Positions 32,075 through 40,359 of a stretch of DNA of 55,225 nt are shown in pieces. The stretch spans positions 1 to 55,225 of the forward strand of contig NZ_JAIWNC010000047.1 in assembly GCF_020216025.1 (NCBI RefSeq), written 5' to 3'. The notes beneath the pieces are model-generated. The model was not told where the DNA came from. It saw nothing but the letters and a program-made list of their open reading frames with translations, and did no database searches. The translations under genes and the position numbers were made by a program. Each line of letters begins with the position of its first letter. Within the stretch, counting starts at the first letter, position 1. The DNA is from Jidongwangia harbinensis (GTDB lineage Bacteria > Actinomycetota > Actinomycetes > Mycobacteriales > Micromonosporaceae).

Positions 32075-33357
32075 GGGAGCACCCCCTTCGAGTCGATGGC
32101 CTCCTGGATCGACTTCTTCAGAGCCGCGGCGGTCTGGCCGGGGTCGATGTCCGCGGGCGGCGACAGCGTCGCGGCCACCACGGTCGACAGATTCTGGTAC
32201 GCCGGCGTCAGCGGCCGGGGCGCCGCGTCCTTCAGCTCCTCGAGGATGGTCTCCTTCATCGGGTACGCCTCGAGCATCTCCGGATCGGAGTACACCGCCT
32301 CGATGGTCGGCGGCTGGCCCGCGTTGATCGCCAGGTACTTCTGGTTCTCCGCGTTCCGCAGGCACTTGACCGCCTCGAAGGAGAGGTCGGAGTGCCGGCT
32401 GTACTTGCTGACCGCCATGTTGGAACCGCCGATGGTGACCCGGCTCGGCGTGTTCGGGTCGATCGCCGGGTAGCGCGCCCAGGTGACGTTCGGCGCCAGC
32501 TGCGGCGCGTCGCTCTGCAGCGCGGAGTAGACGTACGGCCAGTTCAGCTGGAACGCGCCCGCGCCGTTCTGGAACGCCAGCCGTACGTCGTCCTCGATCT
32601 GGTTGGTGAACGACGGACTGGTCACTCCCGCGGTGGCGAAGCGTTGCATGACCTCCAGCGCGCGTACCGTGCCGGCGTCCATCACCGCGGTCTTGCCGTC
32701 CTCGCTGACCACGTTGCCGCCGGCGCTGGCCACCAGGTTGTTGAAGAGCACGACCAGGCCCTCGTACTGGGCACCCATGGTCAGCACCTGGTACGTCTTG
32801 CCCTCCTGCTTCAGTCGCAGCGCGGCTTCGATCATCTCGTCCCACGTCTTCGGCGGCTCCGACACCAGGTCCTTGCGGTACCAGAGCAGCTGCACGTTGG
32901 TGTTGTTCGGCGCCGCGTACAGCCGGTCCTCGTACTGTGCCGAGGCCAGCGGCCCGGGCAGCGTGCCGTTCTCGATCTCGGTCCGGTCCTCGCCGGTCCA
33001 CTCCTGGATCCAGTCCGCGCTGGCGAACTCCTGCGTCCAGGTCACGTCCAGCCCGAGGATGTCCATGCTGTCGTCCTCGGCGGCGAGCCGGCGCACCATC
33101 TGCACCCGCTGGTCGTCCGCCGCGCGGGGCAGCACCTGGTAGACGATGATGTAGCGACCGTTGGCCGCCCGGTTGCAGTTGTCGATGACGTTCTGCATGC
33201 CTTCGACAGGAAACTGGTAGAGGTTGAGGGTCGGTACGCCACCCTCGTCGCTGGATCCGCACGCCGTCAGTGGTGCCATCAGTGCTATCGCGGCCCCGAC
33301 CGCGAGAGCCCGGGCACGCACGCTGCCCCGTTGCGGATGTCGGTCCCGAATCGCCAT
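32071..33357 (-). CDS. lpqY: LpqY-like trehalose/sugar-binding lipoprotein
   Basis: The 428-residue solute-binding lipoprotein has a signal peptide with lipobox LTAC (acylated Cys33). It resembles mycobacterial LpqY in segments I remember: QVLPRAADDQRVQMVRRLAA, LDVTWTQEFA, NGTLPGPLA, DRLYAAPNNTNVQLLWYRKDLV and a closing KAIDxxG-V/L-LP-type end. LpqY delivers trehalose to SugABC, and the operon order here (binding protein, MalF, MalG, ATPase) is the same. ATG 33357 follows GGACGGAGGCTCA. Trehalose as substrate is inferred from the family; a related disaccharide is possible. Confidence 0.85.
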   Translation of the reverse strand: MAIRDRHPQRGSVRARALAVGAAIALMAPLTACGSSDEGGVPTLNLYQFPVEGMQNVIDNCNRAANGRYIIVYQVLPRAADDQRVQMVRRLAAEDDSMDILGLDVTWTQEFASADWIQEWTGEDRTEIENGTLPGPLASAQYEDRLYAAPNNTNVQLLWYRKDLVSEPPKTWDEMIEAALRLKQEGKTYQVLTMGAQYEGLVVLFNNLVASAGGNVVSEDGKTAVMDAGTVRALEVMQRFATAGVTSPSFTNQIEDDVRLAFQNGAGAFQLNWPYVYSALQSDAPQLAPNVTWARYPAIDPNTPSRVTIGGSNMAVSKYSRHSDLSFEAVKCLRNAENQKYLAINAGQPPTIEAVYSDPEMLEAYPMKETILEELKDAAPRPLTPAYQNLSTVVAATLSPPADIDPGQTAAALKKSIQEAIDSKGVLP

Positions 33358-33566
33358 TGAGCCTCCGTCCGGCAGCCGCCGGCGGCGGGCGGGGGACGCC
33401 CGGGGCCGACGGGCAGTTCTCCGCCCACGAAGCGACCCGATGGTGATCCCGGTCACGAGAGGCGGCTGCTGATCTCCTGCCCCAGTGGGTGACGACACAA
33501 ACGCGAAACGCATCCGCAACACGGCTCCGGGCCGCGACGCCGGGCCGGGCGGCCTACGATCGGGGC

Positions 33567-34145
33567 ATGGAGGCCACCTATTACTTCGATCCGGCTTGCC
33601 CGTTCACCTGGCGCACCTCGCGGTGGCTGGTCGGCGTGGCGGCAGAACGCGACGTGACCGTGCACTGGCGGGCGTTCAGCCTGACCATCCTCAGCGGCGG
33701 CAACGCCCCCGAGGAGTACCGCTCGATGATGGCCGCCGCCAGCCGCGCGCTCCGGCTGGTCGAGGCCCTGGCCGCCGATCAGCGCAATGCCGAGGCCGGG
33801 GCGTTCTACACCGAACTCGGCACCCGTACCCACGACGCCGGTGTCCCGCTCAGCGACGACATCGTGGCGGCGTCGGCCGAGGCCGCCGGCCTCGAGGACG
33901 TCAAGGCGATCCTCGACGACCCGTCCTGGGACGAGGCGGTCCGCGCCTCGCACGAGAAGGCGTTCGCCTCGGCCGGCCCGGACATCGGCTCGCCGGTGCT
34001 GTGGATCGAGGGCGCGCCCCGCGCGGTGCACGGCCCGATCCTGAGCGAGGTGCCGGACCACCCGGAGGCGCTGGCGATCTGGGACGCGGTGGTGCCGCTG
34101 GCCCACAGCGGCACGTTCTTCGAACTCAAGCGCGGCCGGGGCTGA
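33567..34145 (+). CDS. DsbA-fold mycothiol-dependent nitroreductase-like protein
   Basis: The 192-residue thioredoxin/DsbA-fold protein begins TYYFDPACPFTWRTSRWL. This resembles the actinobacterial mycothiol-dependent nitroreductase family (Rv2466c), in which the motif is CPWC or CPWA. Here the motif is Cys11-Pro-Phe-Thr, so it is a one-cysteine variant. The remainder (VHWRAFSL, SHEKAFASAGPDIGSPVLWIEG, HGPILSEVP) fits the same family. The ATG follows CGATCGGGGC. It is transcribed divergently from lpqY across a 209-bp spacer in which I see no clear operator. Confidence 0.8.
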   Translation: MEATYYFDPACPFTWRTSRWLVGVAAERDVTVHWRAFSLTILSGGNAPEEYRSMMAAASRALRLVEALAADQRNAEAGAFYTELGTRTHDAGVPLSDDIVAASAEAAGLEDVKAILDDPSWDEAVRASHEKAFASAGPDIGSPVLWIEGAPRAVHGPILSEVPDHPEALAIWDAVVPLAHSGTFFELKRGRG

Positions 34146-34183
34146 CCCACGACGGCACGACCGGCCGCCCGGGACGGCGGCGG

Positions 34184-34254
34184 CTAGCTGCCGCCGCCTG
34201 GCCGCAGCCGCCTGGCAGCCGCCCCCTGGCCGAAGCCGCCTAGCTGCCGCCGCC
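34184..34254. repeat. Partial duplication of the 3' end of the glycine-rich protein gene
   Basis: CTAGCTGCCGCCGCC, which on the minus strand is the last codons and TAG stop of the glycine-rich protein, occurs at 34240-34254 and again at 34184-34198 (56-bp offset). Degenerate copies of the CTGGCCGCAGCCGCC type lie between. It looks like slippage or duplication at the end of a repetitive gene. Confidence 0.55.
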
Positions 34255-34521
34255 ACCCCCGCCGCCGCCACCGCCGTCGAAGCCGCCGCCGCCGAAGCTT
34301 CCGCCGTCGAAGGAGCCGCCGTCGGAGGTACCGCCGCGGTTGTCGTCGACGGTCGCGCCGATCCCGCCCGCGGCCGTCGTACCGCCGGCCAACCGGTGGT
34401 CGCCGGTCCCCGAACCGTAACCGCTCGGGTGCCGGTCCGAACCGGCCCGGCGAGCCGCCCACACCGCACCTGCCACGGCCAGCGCCAGGCCGGCCACGAA
34501 GAGAGTCGTCGCGAGGTCCAT
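34240..34521 (-). CDS. Small membrane protein with glycine-rich tail
   Basis: The 93-residue protein has one N-terminal transmembrane helix (about 4-24, TTLFVAGLALAVAGAVWAA) and a polar stretch. It ends with Gly/Ser/Phe repeats (GGSFDGGSFGGGGF, then a run of Gly closing in Ser). Similar short membrane proteins with GGGFDGGG tails are frequent in actinobacteria. No function is known. ATG 34521 starts just before the helix. The composition is low-complexity, so conservation would be needed for certainty. Confidence 0.55.
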   Translation of the reverse strand: MDLATTLFVAGLALAVAGAVWAARRAGSDRHPSGYGSGTGDHRLAGGTTAAGGIGATVDDNRGGTSDGGSFDGGSFGGGGFDGGGGGGGGGGS

Positions 34522-34633
34522 TCCAGCAGTGTGTGACACGCGCGCCAGTAGTCACCCGGCCGGACGGTTTGACCGTGCCGCACGGATGGGTATCCGTCGC
34601 GCGCCGTCGTCGCTCTTACCCGGAAGGACCACC

Positions 34634-34906
34634 GTGGTGGATCCCCATATTTCACTCGACCCGCAGACCATGAGCCCGGTCGAGGAGAAGCTGCGCGGCC
34701 CGCTGGAGGACCAGCTGACCTCGGCCCTGCAGGCCGCTGCCGACAAGATCAGTCATCGGTACGCCGGGGAGTCCGTCGACCAGGTCCAGGCGATGCTGCT
34801 CGACCAGACCCGCTCCGGACTGCACCCGGACATCGCGGCCGGCTTCCACCCGGACGCCGCCGAGTTGCGCCGCGTGGCCCAGGCGATCGTCCACTCCGAA
34901 CGCTGA
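34634..34906 (+). CDS. Small conserved-looking helical protein
   Basis: The 90-residue soluble protein is predicted to be mostly helical, with no domain I can name (LRGPLEDQLTSALQAAADKI, DQVQAMLLDQTRSGLHPDI, ELRRVAQAIVHSER). GTG 34634 or 34637 follows GGAAGGACC, and codon use is typical of the genome. It is flanked by genes on the opposite strand and appears to be monocistronic. Confidence 0.65.
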   Translation: MVDPHISLDPQTMSPVEEKLRGPLEDQLTSALQAAADKISHRYAGESVDQVQAMLLDQTRSGLHPDIAAGFHPDAAELRRVAQAIVHSER

Positions 34907-34936
34907 CCATCTCGGGTCCGGCCCCGGCCGGACGGT

Positions 34937-35542
34937 TCACCGCCGCCGGTCGCCCGTCAGCAGGCCGGACAACAGGGTCAGCAGGGCCCGCTCCGCGTCG
35001 GCGACCGCCTTCTCCCGGTCCTCGGCGTGCGCGACGATGAGCGCGGCCTCGATCACCGCACTCAACGCCAACTGCGCGAGGATCGGCACGGCCGCCGGCT
35101 CCACCTGGCCGTCGCGCGCCGCGTCGTCGAGCAGCCCGGTGATCAGGCGGAGGCCGTACCGCTCCTCGACCGCGCGCCACTCCTGCCAGCCGAGCACCGC
35201 CGGGGCGTCGATCAGTACGATCCGAACCGCCGCCGGGCGCCGGCAGATGCCGAGCATGGTGCGGACCGCGGCGACCAGACCGGCCGCCCGGTCCGGAGCA
35301 GCCGCCACCGCGGCCGCGATCTCCTCGGTGATCTCCGATTCCACCTCCTCCAGCACCGCCCGGAACAGGTCCCGCTTGTCCGCGTAGTGGTGGTACATCG
35401 CCCCGCGGGTCACCCCGGCCCGGCGCACCACCTCGTCCGCGGGCACATGCGCGTAGCCACGATCGCCGAACAGCTCCCGAGCGGTGGCGACCAGCGCGGC
35501 CCGGGTGGTGTCCGAACGTTCCCGCTGGCTACGCCGGGGCAT
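34937..35542 (-). CDS. TetR-family transcriptional regulator
   Basis: The 201-residue regulator has an N-terminal helix-turn-helix (about 12-58; ALVATARELFGDRGYAHVPADEVVRRAGVTRGAMYHHYADKRDLF) and a C-terminal ligand-binding helical domain. It overlaps the upstream alpha/beta hydrolase gene by 14 bp on the same strand and is thus the second gene of an operon. The inverted repeat upstream of the hydrolase is its probable operator, giving autoregulation. The ligand is unknown. Confidence 0.93.
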   Translation of the reverse strand: MPRRSQRERSDTTRAALVATARELFGDRGYAHVPADEVVRRAGVTRGAMYHHYADKRDLFRAVLEEVESEITEEIAAAVAAAPDRAAGLVAAVRTMLGICRRPAAVRIVLIDAPAVLGWQEWRAVEERYGLRLITGLLDDAARDGQVEPAAVPILAQLALSAVIEAALIVAHAEDREKAVADAERALLTLLSGLLTGDRRR

Positions 35543-36371
35543 GGCGGCGGGCGAAGTCCACGATCAGTTCGGTCAGCACCTGCGGCTGGTCCTCCGGCAC
35601 GAGCGTGTAGGAATCGTCGATGGGCACGACGGTGGCGTCCGGCAGCAGGGCGGCGAGACGGTGCGCCAGGTCGAGGGGGAACATCCGGTCCTCGGCCGCC
35701 CAGGCCAGCAGCACCGGCCGGGTGAACCCGGGCAGCGCGCGGGCGGCGGCGAGGGTGTGCCTGCGGTGCACCGTACGCAGGAAGCGCCGCAGGTCCCGCC
35801 GGATCGCCGGGTCCCGCCGCGAGGGGCCGAGGTAGGAGTCCGCGACGTCCGCGGGCACCCGCCGTTTGGCCACCCACCCGAACGCGAACGGCAGCGGATG
35901 CAGGGCCCGGATCCGGAAGAGCTGGACCAGCAACCACACCATGCCGGGCAGCCGGGCGAGCGTGGGCAGGGCGGCGAACACCGGCGGCGGGAACCGCTCG
36001 AAGCTGTCCGACGGGGTGAGCACGACGGCGCCGATGCGCTCCGGCCGGGCGGCCATCAGGATCTGCACGATCGCGCCGCCGGTGTCGTTGGCGACCACCG
36101 TGACGTCGCGCAGGTCCAGCCGCTCCAGGAAGTCGGCGATCATCGCGGCCAGGCCGGGCGGGGTGAGGTCGGCCGCGGGCACCGCGACCGAGTGCCCACC
36201 GAACGGCCAGTCCGGTACGAGACAGCGGAATCCGCCGTCCACCACGCCGGGTACGACGTTGCGCCAGAGACCCGCGTGCATCAACAGTCCGTGCACGAAC
36301 ACCACGGGTGGCCCGGTGCCGTGGTCGCGGTACCGCACCGTGCCCCCCGCCAGCGCTATCTCCTTCTCCAT
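35529..36371 (-). CDS. Alpha/beta hydrolase with Asp at the nucleophile position
   Basis: The 280-residue alpha/beta-fold protein has oxyanion motif VFVHGLLMHAGLW and nucleophile elbow VVANDTGGAIVQ. The elbow carries Asp96 where esterases have Ser, as in haloalkane dehalogenases and epoxide hydrolases. The acid is probably Asp228 (AAEDRMFP). The expected catalytic His near the C-terminus is not evident: the position reads DDSYTLVPEDQP. I associate this NDTGG/DQP pattern with a group of uncharacterised actinobacterial hydrolases. It forms an operon with the TetR gene, suggesting an inducible detoxification or catabolic role. Confidence 0.85.
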   Translation of the reverse strand: MEKEIALAGGTVRYRDHGTGPPVVFVHGLLMHAGLWRNVVPGVVDGGFRCLVPDWPFGGHSVAVPAADLTPPGLAAMIADFLERLDLRDVTVVANDTGGAIVQILMAARPERIGAVVLTPSDSFERFPPPVFAALPTLARLPGMVWLLVQLFRIRALHPLPFAFGWVAKRRVPADVADSYLGPSRRDPAIRRDLRRFLRTVHRRHTLAAARALPGFTRPVLLAWAAEDRMFPLDLAHRLAALLPDATVVPIDDSYTLVPEDQPQVLTELIVDFARRHAPA

Positions 36372-36378
36372 CCCATCA

Positions 36379-36395
36379 ACATACGTGCTGTATGT
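36379..36395. promoter_or_regulatory. Candidate TetR operator
   Basis: ACATAC-GTGCT-GTATGT is a perfect 6-5-6 inverted repeat 7 nt upstream of the hydrolase ATG, in a notably AT-rich patch for this genome. Its position before a hydrolase-tetR operon makes it the likely binding site of that repressor. Confidence 0.7.
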
Positions 36396-36406
36396 ATCCG
36401 CTGTCT

Positions 36407-39400
36407 TCAGTTCATCCGGGTCAGTGCGGCCCGGACCCGGGACAGGTCCCGCCGCCGTCGTTCCAGCGTCATGGCCAGCCCGACCAGCAGCAGCCCCGCC
36501 ACGGCCAGCGGAATCCAGCGCGGCAACAGGTCCCACACCAGGGCCAGCTCATGGACGGCGGTGACCGCCAGCACCGCCCCGCCGGCCACGACCGGCGCCT
36601 GCAACCGGGCGTACGCGCCGGCCAGCAGCACCGCCAGCGCACCCAGGCCGAGCACCAGCCGCCGCACCGGCGCCCCGTCGTCGACCAGCACGGACGCACA
36701 TGTGGGCAGCAGCGCCGCGGCCAGCGCCGGCCCGTACGCGGCCCAACTGCTCAGCTCCCGCCTCCGCCGCCACGCCAGCCATCCGGCCAGCAGCGCCACC
36801 GCGGCCGCCGGAAGCGTGTACGCCTCCCGCATCGCCACCTCGGCGTCCGCCACGAGCAGCCACCAGCCGAGCAGTTCCGCGCCGGCCGCGGCCACGACCA
36901 GCCCGTGCCGCACCACGGTGCGCTCCCCCGGCCACAGCGCACGCACCCCCAGCGCCAGACCCCACAACGTGCAGACCACGGCCATGGCCCGGACGGACCC
37001 GGCGGCCAACAGCACCGCCACCACCGCCCCGGCGTGCGCCGCCGCCTGCACGACCCGGCCCTCCAAAGCCCGCCGCCCGGCCCGCGATCCCCCGACGCCA
37101 CCAGGGCCGGCATCCGCGCCCACCGCCCCGGACCCGGTCCCGATCCCGTCCAGGGCCGCCGCCCCGGATTCGGTCCGGTCCGCAGGTGTCCGGCGGCCGG
37201 CCAGGATGGTGCCGAGCGCCAGCGCCGCGGCCGCGGCGCCGAGGACGATGAAGGCGGTGGGCGTCAGCGCCAGATCCCAGGCCCGGCCCACGGTGAACGC
37301 CAGCCCGAAGCTGCCCACCACCGCGACCAGCCAGCCCACGATCCGTACGCCCATGGCCCGCCCCGCCACGCCGGCCACCGCACCGGCGACCAGCACACCG
37401 CCCAGGGCCGCCAGCGTCGAGGCGTGTGTCGGCAGCGCGCCCGCCAGCCCGGCACCGGCGGCCAGGGCGGCAACACCCGCGCACACCGCCGCGGTGATCC
37501 CGTCCCGGGCCGGCGGTCGCAACGCCAGCGTCAGCAGGACCGCGAGACCCGCCAGCAGACTCACCGCGGGCACCCCCGGCCACCGCACCCCTGCCGCGGC
37601 GACCGCCATCGGCCCGGCCACGATCACCACCGGGACGGCGCTCCCCACCGCCACCCGCAGCCACGCCACCGCCGAACCGCCACCCGACCCGGAGACCACC
37701 GAACCGCCACCCGACCCGGAGACCGCCGAACCGCCACCTTGCCCGGAGACCGCCGAACCGTCCCCCGACCACAGCAGCGCCGGTGCGCCCCGCAGCACCA
37801 CGGCCACCAACGCCGCCAGCGCCACGGCGACCGTGTCGTCCGGGGCCACGTCGGCGAGTCCGGCCGGGTCGAGACCTACCCCGGCCGGGCGGCCGTCCCA
37901 CACCGCGCCGAACCAGCCGTACGGTGCCACCAGCACCGACCACACGCTCTCCGCGACCGCCAGCACGAGGGCGAACCCGAGGGGCAGCGCGGCGGGCACC
38001 GCGACCCCGGGCCGGAGCGGCACGGTGACGGCGGTCAGCAGCAAGGCCACGGCCGCGTAGATGCCGGGCGAGTCACCGGACTCCAGTGCCCACAGCGGCG
38101 CGGTGATCAGCCCGAGCAGCACGGCGACGTGGGCGGGTCGCCGGTACGCCGTCCCGGCACGGTGCACCAGGAACGGCACGACCACCAGCGCGGCGGCCGA
38201 GGCGAGTACCGCCCGGGTCTGCCAGACCGCCGGCACGGACAACGCCACCGTGAGGGCCCAGACGGCGGCCGGTACGGCGAGCAGACCCCCGGCGAGCGAG
38301 ACCGCGCCGGCATCCCCCCGGCGCTCGGGCCGGGCCAGTGCCGCCGCCGCGGTGCCGATCAGGGCGACCGCACCGAGCGTGGCGGCGGCCACCGCGGCCC
38401 GGCCGAATCCGGTCAGCACGGCATGCGCGACCAGCATCGCGGCGACGGCGCCGAACCAGACCACGGCACCCGGCACCGCACGCGCCCCAGCACCTCCCGG
38501 CCGCCACCCACCGACCCCGGCCGACCCGACCGGAGAAGCCCCGCCAGACCCATCAGCCAAAGACCCCGCCGCCGGAGACCCCACAACCGAAGACCCTGCG
38601 GCCGGAGAACCGGACGGTGTCGCCGTTCGGACCGCGAGCGCCACCGCCGCGCCCACCACCAGCAGATCCACCGCGGGCACGGACCACCAGGCCAACCCGA
38701 ACCCGGCCGGCACGGTCAGGCCGAGCGCCGCCACACCCCCGATCACGCCGCAGCGACGCAGGCCCACCGGCAGCAGAGCGACCACCGCCGCGGCGACCAG
38801 GGCCACCACGGCCGGAAACTGCAAGCCGTTCCGCTCCACCGCGCGGCCCGGATCGGCGCCGAGAAACGGCTGGGCCGCTTCCACCGCACCGGACGCGGCG
38901 AACGCCACCACGATCAGCGTTACCGCGGCGGGCACCACGACGACGGCCACGGCACCGGCCCACGGGCCGCGCCGGACCACCGCCGGGAGCACCCGCCGAA
39001 CCGCGACCGCGGCCCACGCCAGGCCGGCCACCAGCGCGGCGATCAGCACCGGCGCGTACTCGCCGTTGGCGAGGTTCAGCACCCGCGCCCCGCCGACGGC
39101 CAGCGCGACCACGATCAGTCCGCCGGCCACCGCCTGGGCGACCGCCACCCTGGCCAGTACCGCCGCGGCGGTCACCACCAGCACGGCGGTCACCAGGGCG
39201 GTCCCGCCCAGCGCGGCCTCGGCCACGGTCGACGCGACCGCCAGGGCGATCAGCGCTCCGAGTACGGACCACGCGATAGAAAGGAGACCGCAGAGGTACG
39301 CCGTGATACTGATTCCGGCCCATCCGCGTCCCCGAAAATAGATGACCGTGACATCGAGGGCGGCGACGGCGGCCAGCGTGAACGACCAGCCGGCCGGGTC

Positions 39401-40210
39401 GGGGTCGAGCGGCGCCACCAGCAGGGGCAGCACCGGCTGCGCGATCACCAGCGCCACGTAGCGGGGGCCGGCCAGACCGGTCACGTGCTCGTATCCGGCG
39501 GCGACCGCGGCGGTCACCGCGCACACCGCGCCCGCGTACCCGTAGGCGGAGTAGTCGGCGACGCCGAAGAGGTTCACGTACCAGGCGGCGTACCCGTCGA
39601 GCAGGACCAGCAGCAGGCCGAGCGCGGCGAACGTCTCGGCGGTGGCGCGCAGATCGCGGCGGAGCGCGAGCGGCGGAACGGCGAGCGCGACCGCGGTGAA
39701 GCCGGCGAGCAGGGCGGCCCGGCCGCCGAGGCCGAACTGGGACCAGGCCACCGCGGTGAACACGATCGCCGCCACCGCCAGCAGCAGACCGCCGAGCAGG
39801 AACAGCGCGTTCTGCACGAGCCGGGCGGACGTCTCGGGCCGGCGCACCCCGCCGCCAACCAGCCCGCCGCCACCCGGCCCGCCGCCACCCGGCCCGCCGG
39901 CCTGCCCGGACCCCAGACCGGCGACAGGCCCGGACGCGGGGCCGGCGGCCGGAGCGGCCCGGCGAGCGGCGGCCGCGACGGCCGCGCGGACGCGGGCCGC
40001 CGCGGTGTGCCGGCGTTGCCACGCGTCGCGAAGCTCGCCGTCCAACGCCTCGGCAGCCTGCCGGGCCGCCGCCAGGCGTGCGGTGAGCACACCGATCTCG
40101 GCGTCCAGGCGGACCACGGCGGCCGCGTCCGGATCGGGTCCGCGGCCACAGCCGGGGCATCCGGTGGCAACGTCGGCTTCGGTACGGCAGTACGGGCACG
40201 GGTAGGTCAC
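36407..40210 (-). CDS. Giant polytopic membrane protein with N-terminal zinc ribbon
   Basis: The 1267-residue protein begins with a zinc ribbon (Cys5, Cys8, Cys18, Cys21; YPCPYCRTEADVATGCPGCG) and a coiled coil (about 30-85, ARLAAARQAAEALDGELRDAWQRR). A Gly/Pro linker (about 90-130) and some thirty or more hydrophobic helices follow to the C-terminus. Two Gly/Ser-rich linkers interrupt the membrane region (around 530-560 and 815-850). The second is made of nine-residue GGGSxVSGS repeats. I recall proteins of this layout in Streptomyces and Micromonosporaceae annotated only as membrane protein or permease; no transporter motif is recognisable. The GTG start puts the Cys cluster at the N-terminus. 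The gene ends 36 nt before the hydrolase start on the same strand, so weak co-transcription is possible. Confidence 0.85.
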   Translation of the reverse strand: MTYPCPYCRTEADVATGCPGCGRGPDPDAAAVVRLDAEIGVLTARLAAARQAAEALDGELRDAWQRRHTAAARVRAAVAAAARRAAPAAGPASGPVAGLGSGQAGGPGGGGPGGGGLVGGGVRRPETSARLVQNALFLLGGLLLAVAAIVFTAVAWSQFGLGGRAALLAGFTAVALAVPPLALRRDLRATAETFAALGLLLVLLDGYAAWYVNLFGVADYSAYGYAGAVCAVTAAVAAGYEHVTGLAGPRYVALVIAQPVLPLLVAPLDPDPAGWSFTLAAVAALDVTVIYFRGRGWAGISITAYLCGLLSIAWSVLGALIALAVASTVAEAALGGTALVTAVLVVTAAAVLARVAVAQAVAGGLIVVALAVGGARVLNLANGEYAPVLIAALVAGLAWAAVAVRRVLPAVVRRGPWAGAVAVVVVPAAVTLIVVAFAASGAVEAAQPFLGADPGRAVERNGLQFPAVVALVAAAVVALLPVGLRRCGVIGGVAALGLTVPAGFGLAWWSVPAVDLLVVGAAVALAVRTATPSGSPAAGSSVVGSPAAGSLADGSGGASPVGSAGVGGWRPGGAGARAVPGAVVWFGAVAAMLVAHAVLTGFGRAAVAAATLGAVALIGTAAAALARPERRGDAGAVSLAGGLLAVPAAVWALTVALSVPAVWQTRAVLASAAALVVVPFLVHRAGTAYRRPAHVAVLLGLITAPLWALESGDSPGIYAAVALLLTAVTVPLRPGVAVPAALPLGFALVLAVAESVWSVLVAPYGWFGAVWDGRPAGVGLDPAGLADVAPDDTVAVALAALVAVVLRGAPALLWSGDGSAVSGQGGGSAVSGSGGGSVVSGSGGGSAVAWLRVAVGSAVPVVIVAGPMAVAAAGVRWPGVPAVSLLAGLAVLLTLALRPPARDGITAAVCAGVAALAAGAGLAGALPTHASTLAALGGVLVAGAVAGVAGRAMGVRIVGWLVAVVGSFGLAFTVGRAWDLALTPTAFIVLGAAAAALALGTILAGRRTPADRTESGAAALDGIGTGSGAVGADAGPGGVGGSRAGRRALEGRVVQAAAHAGAVVAVLLAAGSVRAMAVVCTLWGLALGVRALWPGERTVVRHGLVVAAAGAELLGWWLLVADAEVAMREAYTLPAAAVALLAGWLAWRRRRELSSWAAYGPALAAALLPTCASVLVDDGAPVRRLVLGLGALAVLLAGAYARLQAPVVAGGAVLAVTAVHELALVWDLLPRWIPLAVAGLLLVGLAMTLERRRRDLSRVRAALTRMN
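37671..37770. repeat. 27-bp tandem repeat (about 3.7 copies) inside the giant membrane protein gene
   Basis: The unit GCCGAACCGCCACCCGACCC plus GGAGACC recurs at 37671, 37698, 37725 and, in part, 37752, with one to three differences. On the coding strand it encodes GGGSAVSGS-type nonapeptides in a loop between membrane helices. In-frame slippage would vary the linker length. Confidence 0.85.
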
Positions 40211-40359
40211 GTCCTGATCCTCGTCTTCGCAGGCCGGGCCGCGATTGAGTCGTCGTACTCAGAACCCGCGAGTCCGCGAACCGGGCTTTCCCACCTACGG
40301 GATAGCGCGAAAGTTATATTTCTGGTATCAAACGGGGAATTCGGGCGGCGAGATCAGCG

